A stretch of DNA of 6,410 nt from Oscillospiraceae bacterium (lineage in GTDB: Bacteria > Bacillota > Clostridia > Oscillospirales > Ruminococcaceae). The position numbers and the translations under genes are program-made. Below are positions 1 through 5,076 of the stretch, piece by piece. The DNA is taken from assembly GCA_900768705.1 (NCBI GenBank), contig CAAGEB010000153.1, forward strand, positions 1 through 6,410. Reading direction: 5' to 3'. Positions within the stretch are counted from its first letter, which is position 1. Each line of letters starts with the position of its first letter. Below the pieces are notes generated by a model. It had not been told where the DNA came from. It searched no databases and worked only from the letters and a program-made list of their open reading frames with translations.

Positions 1-1
1 C

Positions 2-68
2 CGTCATCTTGCACAATTCGTCCTAGCAAGGCGTCAGCCTTGCGTCGTCCTCATTGTACAATCTGACG
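2..68. repeat. Imperfect 67-bp palindromic element
   Basis: The outer arms CGTCA (2-6) and TGACG (64-68) are exact complements. The inner arms around 8-15 and 54-61 pair with few mismatches, and the core is a perfect 7-bp stem GCAAGGC/GCCTTGC (26-32, 37-43) around the loop GTCA. The mismatch of C11 against A58 becomes a G-U pair in minus-strand RNA, so the minus transcript folds slightly better. It could be a REP-like dispersed repeat or the end of a small mobile element. Copy number cannot be judged from this window. Confidence 0.6.
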
Positions 69-79
69 AAAACTCTGAC

Positions 80-105
80 GGCGCAATCGAACGACAATAA
101 TTGTG
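80..105. repeat. Short inverted repeat
   Basis: GCGCAAT-type sequence near 80-86 pairs with ATTGTGC (99-105) across a loop of about 12 bases, with one G-U pair in plus-strand RNA. It directly follows the larger palindrome and is probably part of the same repeat. No function can be assigned. Confidence 0.35.
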
Positions 106-162
106 CGGTATTGCCTTAAATTGCCCGGCGGGATAAAACTGAATTCCCGGCAGTATCTGTAA

Positions 163-297
163 TCAGCTTTTCTTTGTTTTCTTGGTATTGAGCTGTCTGT
201 CCAGCTCTCTGTTTCCCGAACGAAGCAGCTTTGCTGCCTTATAGCTTTCCTCGGCGGTGTTTCTGATTACCGTTTTGTTATCGGAAAGGTTTTCCAT
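163..297 (-). CDS. Small basic protein at the end of the head operon (44 aa)
   Basis: I do not recognise a family. The protein starts MENLSDNKTVIRN, is strongly charged, is predicted mostly helical, and ends in the lysine-rich KKTKKS. It has no hydrophobic segment. The start is well supported: the sequence GGGGAGGTG lies 8 bases upstream, inside the last codons of the preceding gene, and that gene's TGA is only two bases before this ATG, so translation is probably coupled. In A118-like phages this position is usually taken by another minor capsid or tail-completion protein of more than 100 residues, which this does not resemble. It may be a new accessory protein of the cassette or the N-terminal remnant of a longer gene cut off by the repeat that follows. 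Confidence 0.7.
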   Translation of the reverse strand: MENLSDNKTVIRNTAEESYKAAKLLRSGNRELDRQLNTKKTKKS

Positions 298-299
298 TA

Positions 300-644
300 T
301 CAATTCACCTCCCCGTATTCTCCGTTTATTTTACGGGCTTTCAGCCGCAGATGATGAGGCGTATCGGCTTTGAAAACCTTTACTTCATTTATTTCGTATG
401 TTTCCCCTAGGTAGATAATTCTCATACCCGCCGTGAAATCAGCGGCAGGATAGGACAGCGAAAAATCGTACCAGACGGTAATTTCCGTGTTTTCACGGGG
501 AACAGAAGCTGAGCTTTCACCGATGGAATTCGTCCGTTCCACCCGTATATTGAAAATTTCCTGTTCGTCAAAGCCCTCTTCCGAAGGAACCTGAAGCGTA
601 ACGCTGTCTCCCAGAAGTATTTGAGGAATTGGTTTTAAGTTCAT
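300..644 (-). CDS. Phage minor capsid / head-closure protein
   Basis: This 114-residue protein resembles the minor capsid protein family of A118-type Firmicutes siphophages (Minor_capsid_1-like). Members occupy the stopper position on the connector ring below the portal. Visible hallmarks are the N-terminal KPIPQILLGDSVTL and, near residues 70-105, a beta-rich segment with ADFTAGMRIIYLGETYEINE followed by a basic HHLRLKAR stretch. Its length matches the family. The ATG at 644 has AAAGGAG five bases upstream, and the gene begins 17 bases after the connector stop. Its end carries the ribosome binding site of the 44-residue gene. The family assignment is from recognition of the pattern and gene order; the exact role in head closure is inferred from related phages. 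Confidence 0.75.
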   Translation of the reverse strand: MNLKPIPQILLGDSVTLQVPSEEGFDEQEIFNIRVERTNSIGESSASVPRENTEITVWYDFSLSYPAADFTAGMRIIYLGETYEINEVKVFKADTPHHLRLKARKINGEYGEVN

Positions 645-661
645 AAGTACTCCTTTGCTTG

Positions 662-1036
662 TTATACGGTGGTTTCCAGACCGCCGAACAGACAGCCGGA
701 GGCTTTAAGCAGACGAATAATTACATCGGAGGTTTCCAAAGCTTCGGAGGAGCTGTCCTCGGTGCTTTCTGAATGGGAATAGGAAAAATCTCCAAGAGAA
801 TAGCTTTCCTTCCTTTCCGAAGAACCGGCTTCCTCACGGAGTATAAGACCTGCCTGAAATGCTGCCGCCTGCTTTATACAGTCCGCCGCCTTTCCGCCCG
901 CCTGCAAAGCTATCGGGGCTTTGCAGGCAGTAAGCGCATTGATTATGAAATCCGCCCGTTTCAGAGCGCTTTCCAGCTTTGAATCGTTGTCTGCGGTAAA
1001 TCCCATATCGTAGTATTCTTCCATGGTAATAATCAT
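662..1036 (-). CDS. Phage head-tail connector protein
   Basis: The 124-residue product looks like the small helical head-tail connector (Gp6/gp15-like) that docks under the portal and forms the first ring of the neck. The N-terminus MIITMEEYYDMG followed by a helix with ADFIINALT (residues 28-36), a second helix with AADCIKQAAAFQAG (50-63), and the segment ESYSLGDFSYS (77-87) are typical of these proteins in Firmicutes phages. Residues 88-103 form a serine- and acid-rich stretch, probably a flexible loop. The start at 1036 is chosen because AAGGAGG lies six bases upstream. The frame remains open further up, across the hairpin and into the capsid end, but those upstream starts have no binding site. 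The gene stands between capsid and head-closure genes, the usual place for a connector. Confidence 0.75.
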   Translation of the reverse strand: MIITMEEYYDMGFTADNDSKLESALKRADFIINALTACKAPIALQAGGKAADCIKQAAAFQAGLILREEAGSSERKESYSLGDFSYSHSESTEDSSSEALETSDVIIRLLKASGCLFGGLETTV

Positions 1037-1042
1037 AAAAAT

Positions 1043-1049
1043 CCTCCTT
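1043..1049 (-). promoter_or_regulatory. Ribosome binding site fixing the connector start
   Basis: AAGGAGG on the minus strand, six bases before the ATG at 1036. It lies only a few bases after the 3' arm of the hairpin at 1053-1088, so a folded hairpin or quadruplex could hinder ribosome loading here. Confidence 0.8.
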
Positions 1050-1052
1050 GTA

Positions 1053-1088
1053 TGCCGACGATCCCAAATCCCACCCGCCCCGTCGGCA
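1053..1088 (-). promoter_or_regulatory. Hairpin with G-quadruplex motif in its loop
   Basis: The arms TGCCGACG (1053-1060) and CGTCGGCA (1081-1088) are a perfect 8-bp inverted repeat. On the minus strand, the coding strand, the loop and stem edge read GGGGCGGGTGGGATTTGGG (1081-1063). That is four G-tracts separated by 1, 1 and 4 bases, a canonical quadruplex motif. The element begins 7 bases after the capsid stop codon and ends 3 bases before the connector ribosome binding site. There is no T-run after it, so it is not a classical intrinsic terminator. An RNA-stability or partial-termination role that lowers connector output relative to capsid is an inference. Confidence 0.6.
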
Positions 1089-1095
1089 AATAACT

Positions 1096-1977
1096 TTACT
1101 GTTTGCACACCGCAATAGCGGACTTCTTATTTTCGGGGATAAACAGGTCGTGGTATTTACGGTAATCAATATCCCAGGCGTCCGCAAACTGGTTCTGCTC
1201 CGGAGCTATGATTTTCACATTGTCTGTTTTTGAAACCGCAATGGGAACGCTTCTGGGGCAGATAATCCAGTTTATCTGAACTGCGTCGGAGGCGGCGGAA
1301 AAACCGTCGCTGCTGTCAAATACATACTTTGACTTCATTCTTGCGGAGGGTATAGGAATAACAGCCGCTCCGTTTATGGTTTTTACAGATAACTCCAGAC
1401 TGCCCTGAGAAAAGGTTCCCACATCAATGGAGTGGCTTACCTCTGTGGAGATCATCAGCAGGTCGTATGCCACACGGGACATAGCGATAACGATTTCCTC
1501 ATCGCTGCCCGCAGCTTCTCTTACCTGTCCCAGCTGATCCAGAATAGTGGAAAGCAGAGTGGTTTTTGCGGGAGTATAGGTTTTTACAATGGAAGCCGCC
1601 GCAGCAAGGGTGGAATAGCGGTAGGAATCAATTTCGGGGATTACCTTTGTACGCTGAAATTCCGCTGCCACATTTGCCGCCGCAAGACCGAAGCCGGTTT
1701 CGTCCACATCAAGGGCGTCTATACGGAAGCGTCTGCCTCTGTCCTTAGTCATTGTCATAGTTTCATAGGAATAGGTAACGGCACCGCCGGAGTAGCCCTC
1801 GGTACGGTCGTAGTCGCTGAGACCCTGAAGCGACATTCTGGGTATTTTAATTTCATTGCCGCCGTTGTAAATAACCTGAGAAGCATTTTCTTCCATCCAG
1901 CCGGAAGTCGAACCTTCAAGAATCTGCTTGTCCAGTTCTTTCTGAAAAACCTTTGCGTATTCGATTATGTTTGCCAT
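1096..1977 (-). CDS. Phage major capsid protein
   Basis: The 293-residue product is a major head subunit of the type found in A118-like siphophages; the HK97 fold is inferred from that family. The N-terminal arm MANIIEYAKVFQKELDKQI (1-19) is the usual start of these proteins. An E-loop-like region with GYSGGAVTYSYETMTMTKDR lies at 61-80, and the C-terminal APEQNQFADAWDIDYRKYHD (259-278), followed by LFIPENK, is a strong family signature. There is no N-terminal delta-domain of about 100 residues and no protease gene nearby, which fits the separate scaffolding protein encoded upstream. The start at 1977 is fixed by AAAGGAG eight bases upstream; an ATG at 1995 would place that site inside the gene. 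Quadruplex motifs lie in the gaps on both sides. Confidence 0.9.
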   Translation of the reverse strand: MANIIEYAKVFQKELDKQILEGSTSGWMEENASQVIYNGGNEIKIPRMSLQGLSDYDRTEGYSGGAVTYSYETMTMTKDRGRRFRIDALDVDETGFGLAAANVAAEFQRTKVIPEIDSYRYSTLAAAASIVKTYTPAKTTLLSTILDQLGQVREAAGSDEEIVIAMSRVAYDLLMISTEVSHSIDVGTFSQGSLELSVKTINGAAVIPIPSARMKSKYVFDSSDGFSAASDAVQINWIICPRSVPIAVSKTDNVKIIAPEQNQFADAWDIDYRKYHDLFIPENKKSAIAVCKQ

Positions 1978-1985
1978 AATAAAAA

Positions 1986-1992
1986 CTCCTTT
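1986..1992 (-). promoter_or_regulatory. Ribosome binding site fixing the capsid start
   Basis: AAAGGAG on the minus strand, eight bases before the ATG at 1977. It overlaps by one base the stop codon of the candidate 28-codon frame that ends at 1992, so the two could be translationally coupled if that frame is real. Confidence 0.8.
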
Positions 1993-2078
1993 CAAAAATT
2001 GAGATGCATTAGCTTTTTCATCTTGTATTCTGCCGCAGCAAATTCATACGGAATAATCTTCCCGATTTCTGCCGTCAA
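1992..2078 (-). CDS. Possible 28-residue leader peptide before the capsid gene
   Basis: A TTG codon at 2078 preceded at five bases by GAGG opens a short frame whose product contains AEIGKIIPYEFAAAEYKMKK and then LMHLNF. The composition looks protein-like and the TGA touches the capsid ribosome binding site. Against it are the TTG start, the modest binding site, the small size, and an in-frame stop just upstream (TAG near 2091). It could be a real small protein, a remnant of a decoration-protein gene, or chance reading of a repeat in this 151-base gap. I recognise no family. Confidence 0.25.
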   Translation of the reverse strand: MTAEIGKIIPYEFAAAEYKMKKLMHLNF

Positions 2079-2104
2079 AGATACCTCAAAGCTCTATGTT
2101 TAAT

Positions 2105-2120
2105 CCCGCCCGTCCCGCCC
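2105..2120 (-). promoter_or_regulatory. G-quadruplex motif between scaffold and capsid genes
   Basis: The coding strand reads GGGCGGGACGGGCGGG, four G3 tracts with loops of 1, 2 and 1 bases, among the most stable quadruplex patterns. It starts about 8 bases after the scaffold stop, which is a tandem TAA TAA. In RNA it could act as a 3' stability element for the portal-scaffold part, or slow polymerase or ribosomes before the capsid gene. The motif is seen directly; the function is inference. Confidence 0.55.
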
Positions 2121-2128
2121 GCAGTTTA

Positions 2129-2485
2129 TTATCTTCCCGAAAAAATCTTCCTTATTGCCGCAAATCCGTCCGCACTTCCCGAGGAAGCCGCCGCAAATCT
2201 GGGAATTGAACGGGAAAGAGCTTTAAGATGAGGATAGCCTTCGGCGATTTCCTTTGCCGCCTCTTCAACGGATTTTCCTGCGGAGCATAAGCCCGCCGCC
2301 ATTGCCGCCGCTTCCTCCAGATTTTCCTTTGCAATTCCCGCAAGAAGCAGTGCAAGCCTTGATTCTGCGTCCAAAAGCCTTTCCTGCATTTTTTCTGTTT
2401 CGCTGCGGGAATTGGTTTCATCGGTTACAATCGGATTTTCTTCTGTGCCGATTACCGCACTCTCCTCAATTATTTCATTCTCCAT
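2129..2485 (-). CDS. Phage scaffolding protein
   Basis: This 118-residue product has the features expected of a short phage scaffold: an acidic, disordered N-terminus (1-30, rich in Glu), a predicted coiled-coil helix around 28-62 (EKMQERLLDAESRLALLLAG and onward), and a C-terminus ending in a basic amphipathic segment AAIRKIFSGR (109-118), the kind of tail that binds capsid subunits. It sits between portal and major capsid genes, the standard place. Sequence similarity in scaffolds is weak, so the call leans on position and layout. The gene overlaps the portal end by 11 bases (ATGGAGAATGA) and has AAAGGAGG shortly upstream inside the portal gene. It is shorter than most scaffolds of this group, which often exceed 150 residues. 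Confidence 0.7.
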   Translation of the reverse strand: MENEIIEESAVIGTEENPIVTDETNSRSETEKMQERLLDAESRLALLLAGIAKENLEEAAAMAAGLCSAGKSVEEAAKEIAEGYPHLKALSRSIPRFAAASSGSADGFAAIRKIFSGR

Positions 2486-3827
2486 CGGTATCCTCCTTTA
2501 CCATTGCTTTTGCCTGTTCCCGAGATATTCCGTAAATTTCGGAAACCGCTCTTGTTCGTGAGATGAGACCGCTTGCAAACAGCTTCTGCGCTCTTTCGGC
2601 TTTTGCATTTTCATCCTCGCAAATACCGTCCGCAAAGCGGATTTCCACCGCCTCCGAAGCGGCAGGTGAAAGCTCTCCCGCCATTTTTCCCAGACTGAGA
2701 ATATTTCCGAACAGCCTTTTCAGTCCTTCGGCTATTATCCGTCTGTACATACAGGCTGTGCGGTAGGTTCGGCTGTTGCGGCTGATAACTTCCGTGGCAG
2801 TGCGTATTGTTCCGCTTTTGAAGGAAAGTGTGCCCTCGGAAAGCCCTGCCTGCATACAAAGCAGTTCCAGCAGCTTATCTATTGCGCCGATATGCTCGGA
2901 AACACGCAGCTGAGAGGTGGTGTCGGAAATTTTCAGTTCCTCGCTGTCGGAGGTGGAAAAAGCCTCGAAAACCTCGTCGTTTACATCAAAATACCGCTTG
3001 ATATCTCCGTTTTCATCGTAATCTCCCCGTACTGCATAGCTGGGAACGATTATTCTCTTTTTCCCGAGAATAAACTCCCGCATAAGACTGTCGAACACAA
3101 TATCCAGAGCTTTCAGCGTATCTTCGGCACGGGAAAAAACAGAGCTTCCCAGCGGAAGATTGCCCTCGGCGGGAGCGGCACGGAAATATACAAACAGCGG
3201 CTTGTCCATTCCGTAAATTATGCTTCGGGGAAGCAGATCGGGAAATATATCCGACAGAACCTCCTCTCTGCCGTTTTCCCGAAAGAGCCTGTTTTCGGTG
3301 AAAAGCCCCTCGGGCGTAAGCTCCTGCGTTTCGGCAAGAATATAATTCCTTCCGTCTCTGAATACCGGGGAGCCGAAAGCACCGCCGTATATTCCGTTTG
3401 CGTCCCATTTTGTGGGAATAAATCTGTCAGCGGGAACGAAATCCAGCTTTGTGGATTGGTCACGGTAAATTTTCACGGCACCGCCTCCAAGGGCAAAAAC
3501 CTTTTCCAGAAATTCCGAGAAATTTTCAGTAAAATTATTTTCCTCCAGAACTGCCTGCAGGTATTTATCGGAATCCCGGTCGGAACAGATAAATTCCGTA
3601 CCCTCGGAAAAACACAGCCTTGCAAGCTCTGCGCACAATGCCTTCGCCGCACCGAGGGAAGCCACCCGTCGAGTGCCGCCGTTCAAACCGCCCTTGCGGG
3701 TATAACGCCAGTCTCCGCCGCCGTTGCAGATATCCAGCCAGCTTTGCAGCCTGCCTGAGTAGAAAGCGGCAAGCTCGGTATTTTCCAATGCCTTCTGTCC
3801 TCCGAAAATCAGATTTTTCAGTCCCAT
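2475..3827 (-). CDS. Phage portal protein, SPP1 Gp6-like
   Basis: The 450-residue product forms the dodecameric ring at one head vertex through which DNA passes. Family-typical segments are the N-terminal helix with WLDICNGGGDWRYTR (30-44), FLEKVFALGGGAVKIYRD (106-123), VPADRFIPTKWDANGIYGGA (131-150), and the C-terminal QAGLSEGTLSF (326-336) followed by TATEVISRNSRTYRT (343-357), which is characteristic of the A118-like branch. The length fits. The start at 3827 is set by AAAGGAGG seven bases upstream; an upstream ATG at 3953 would add 42 residues without a binding site and would lie upstream of the inferred promoter -10. It is the first gene of the operon, and a large terminase gene, normally just before the portal, is absent. 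Confidence 0.9.
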   Translation of the reverse strand: MGLKNLIFGGQKALENTELAAFYSGRLQSWLDICNGGGDWRYTRKGGLNGGTRRVASLGAAKALCAELARLCFSEGTEFICSDRDSDKYLQAVLEENNFTENFSEFLEKVFALGGGAVKIYRDQSTKLDFVPADRFIPTKWDANGIYGGAFGSPVFRDGRNYILAETQELTPEGLFTENRLFRENGREEVLSDIFPDLLPRSIIYGMDKPLFVYFRAAPAEGNLPLGSSVFSRAEDTLKALDIVFDSLMREFILGKKRIIVPSYAVRGDYDENGDIKRYFDVNDEVFEAFSTSDSEELKISDTTSQLRVSEHIGAIDKLLELLCMQAGLSEGTLSFKSGTIRTATEVISRNSRTYRTACMYRRIIAEGLKRLFGNILSLGKMAGELSPAASEAVEIRFADGICEDENAKAERAQKLFASGLISRTRAVSEIYGISREQAKAMVKEDTDGE

Positions 3828-3834
3828 TGTAAAG

Positions 3835-3842
3835 CCTCCTTT
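3835..3842 (-). promoter_or_regulatory. Ribosome binding site fixing the portal start
   Basis: AAAGGAGG on the minus strand, seven bases before the ATG at 3827. It excludes the in-frame ATG at 3845, which would sit before the site, and the long N-terminal extension from 3953. Confidence 0.85.
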
Positions 3843-3857
3843 CATAATTGATTTCTT

Positions 3858-3887
3858 ATCCTTTGCGATAAACAGTAACCAAAGGAT
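3858..3887 (-). promoter_or_regulatory. Hairpin in the leader of the head operon
   Basis: ATCCTTTG (3858-3865) and CAAAGGAT (3880-3887) form a perfect 8-bp stem with a 14-base loop. It lies in the roughly 85-base leader between the proposed transcription start and the portal ribosome binding site. The loop contains CGATAAAC on the plus strand, an octamer repeated at 4075-4082 in the opposite leader. No T-run follows. A role in transcript stability or regulation is possible but unproven. Confidence 0.45.
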
Positions 3888-3919
3888 TGTGCTGCGGTGT
3901 GTTTTCCGCTTGCAAACTG

Positions 3920-3930
3920 ATAATAACACA
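3920..3930 (-). promoter_or_regulatory. Extended -10 promoter for the head operon
   Basis: The minus strand reads TGTGTTATTAT, an extended -10 (TRTGN) joined to TATTAT, five of six matches to TATAAT. The best upstream TTGCAG boxes (3948-3953 and 3938-3943) give spacings of 22 and 12, so no proper -35 is present, as is common with extended -10 promoters. Start of transcription would be near 3913. Confidence 0.45.
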
Positions 3931-3956
3931 CAAAAAACTGCAAAATTCTGCAATTT

Positions 3957-3991
3957 TTTTTTGCAGGATTTATAAAAAATCCTGCAAAAAA
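3957..3991. promoter_or_regulatory. Palindromic operator candidate between divergent promoters
   Basis: A perfect 15-bp inverted repeat (3957-3971 and 3977-3991) with core TTGCAGGATT/AATCCTGCAA and a 5-base loop. A-runs, not T-runs, follow the stem on both strands, so it is not a terminator. A partial copy of the half-site, AAATCCT followed by TGCAAA, lies at 3995-4009 and overlaps the -35 box of the plus promoter. More TGCAA/TTGCA boxes lie near 3910-3953. It is well placed to bind a dimeric regulator acting on both promoters; the RpiR protein next door is one candidate. Confidence 0.5.
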
Positions 3992-4002
3992 TATAAATCC
4001 TC

Positions 4003-4031
4003 TTGCAAATGACGGAAGAAAGTAGTATAGT
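4003..4031 (+). promoter_or_regulatory. Sigma-A promoter for the regulator-flavoprotein operon
   Basis: TTGCAA (4003-4008) as -35 and TATAGT (4026-4031, five of six matches) as -10, separated by 17 bases. Transcription would start near 4038, right before the first stem of the leader. The -35 overlaps a half-site copy of the upstream palindrome, which would suit repression. Confidence 0.6.
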
Positions 4032-4037
4032 GTATAT

Positions 4038-4218
4038 ATAAAGCAGACCGAAACGCTAGATTTTATCAGACCAACGATAAACTCTCATCTGCTTTGTTGT
4101 TCCGCACAACAGCAGGCGCAAAGCCTATCCGTTATGCGGTTTTCTCGCATCTGAAGGTTTCTTGCAGGTTTGATCATATAAATTGTTTCGGCTTATAACT
4201 TTGTTTCGGAGGACAACT
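4038..4218 (+). promoter_or_regulatory. Structured 5' leader of the regulator gene
   Basis: About 180 bases without a gene lie between the promoter and the ATG. Stems seen: AAAGCAGA/TCTGCTTT (4040-4047, 4088-4095) enclosing TTTATC/GATAAA (4062-4067, 4076-4081); CTGC plus TGTTGT pairing with ACAACA plus GCAG (4089-4100, 4106-4115); CCGCA/TGCGG (4102-4106, 4135-4139) followed by TTTTCT; and ATGCG/CGCAT (4134-4138, 4146-4150). Neighbouring stems share bases, so they exclude each other, as in attenuators and riboswitches. I cannot match it to a known riboswitch class. It could also be a repeat inserted in the leader. Confidence 0.4.
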
Positions 4219-5076
4219 ATGAACGAAGATTTACTCAAGCGGATAGAGGAAATGATGCCCACCCTTTCCAAAAGTCAGAAGCTTATTGCAAATTACATTC
4301 TCACTCATTACGAGAAGGCTGCTTATATGACTGCTCTAAAGCTGGGAAATACGGTGAATGTCAGCGAATCCACCGTGGTAAGATTTGCCAACGAGCTTGG
4401 CTTTGAGGGTTATCCCGAGCTGCAGCGTTCTTTACAGGATCATATAAAAAACCGCCTTACCACTTTGCAGAGAATGGATGTTACCCGCAGCAGAATAGGC
4501 GAAATGAATCAGGTGTCGGGAGTACTCAATCAGGATATTGACAAGATACGCCGCACCCTTGACGCTCTCAATCAGGAGAATTTTGACAATGCGGTCAGCA
4601 CCATAACCGCTGCAAAAAGAATATATATCCAGGGGGCAATGTCCTCGGGAATTCTGGCGAATTTTATGTATTACTATCTTCGGCTTATCCTTGAAAAGGT
4701 GACTCTTGTAGGCTCCGTCGGCATAAGCGAGCTGTATCAGCAGATGATACATATAGGCGAGGGCGATCTGCTGATAGCAATGAGCTTTCCCCGTTATGCG
4801 AAAAGCACTATTGAAGCCTGCCGCTTTGCTCACGACGCAGGAGCGCAGATAATTGCCATCACCGATTCGGAAAGCTCACCAATCACCCAGTATGCTCACA
4901 ACAGCCTGTTTGCTTATTCCGATATGGTGTCCTTTGTGGACAGCCTTGTGGCTCCCATGAGTCTTATCAATGCGCTTATAGCGGCAGTTTCCGGAACCAA
5001 CCGCTGCCGTGTGGAGCAGACCTTCCGGAAGCTTGAACAGCTGTGGGACAGCAATGAAGTATATGACAGAAGCTGA
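4219..5076 (+). CDS. RpiR/MurR family transcriptional regulator
   Basis: The 285-residue cytosolic protein has the standard two-domain layout. Residues 1-77 form the RpiR-type helix-turn-helix, with SKSQKLIANYI (17-27) and the recognition region NVSESTVVRFANELGFEGYP (47-66). Residues about 123-260 form a SIS domain, with RIYIQGAMSSG (134-144) and the serine-containing LLIAMSFPRYAKST (184-197), which in this family bind phosphorylated sugars as effectors. The start at 4219 has GGAGG six bases upstream; the frame is open back to a TTG at 4183 that lacks a site. It overlaps the flavoprotein gene by 23 bases, so the two are one operon. The effector cannot be read from the sequence. Self-regulation through the palindrome at 3957-3991, and an effect on the divergent head operon, are inferences. 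Confidence 0.9.
   Translation: MNEDLLKRIEEMMPTLSKSQKLIANYILTHYEKAAYMTALKLGNTVNVSESTVVRFANELGFEGYPELQRSLQDHIKNRLTTLQRMDVTRSRIGEMNQVSGVLNQDIDKIRRTLDALNQENFDNAVSTITAAKRIYIQGAMSSGILANFMYYYLRLILEKVTLVGSVGISELYQQMIHIGEGDLLIAMSFPRYAKSTIEACRFAHDAGAQIIAITDSESSPITQYAHNSLFAYSDMVSFVDSLVAPMSLINALIAAVSGTNRCRVEQTFRKLEQLWDSNEVYDRS

Larger units (their letters stand above)
1..162. other. Non-coding tail of the head operon, repeat-like
   Basis: No gene can be supported here. The minus strand stays open past the stop at 163-165 in the frame of the 44-residue gene until a stop at 34-36, but there is no start or ribosome binding site, so this is probably chance or read-through into a repeat. The stretch holds an imperfect palindrome (2-68) and a second stem (80-105). 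I see no hairpin followed by a T-run on either strand, so no intrinsic terminator for the operon can be called. From memory, and unverified, similar translated segments such as APSEFSSDCTMRTTQG turn up as spurious tails in Ruminococcus annotations, which would fit a dispersed repeat. Confidence 0.5.

Noticed and set aside
1096..1977. Encapsulin nanocompartment shell
   Set aside because: The presence of portal, scaffold and connector genes and the A118-like C-terminal signature point to a phage capsid, and no cargo enzyme with a targeting tail is adjacent.
1432..2103. 223-codon open frame on the plus strand
   Set aside because: It runs antisense to the clearly recognised capsid gene, has no convincing ribosome binding site and gives a low-complexity, family-less product.
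2892..3758. 288-codon open frame on the plus strand
   Set aside because: Antisense to the portal gene, with no binding site or recognisable motif.
3957..3991. Intrinsic terminator
   Set aside because: The stem is strong, but A-runs follow it on both strands and the position is between two divergent promoters.
4102..4150. c-di-GMP (GEMM) riboswitch, suggested by GCGCAAAGCC
   Set aside because: The 5' half with its GGGCAAACC-type motif and the tetraloop receptor are missing; only a short string resembles it.
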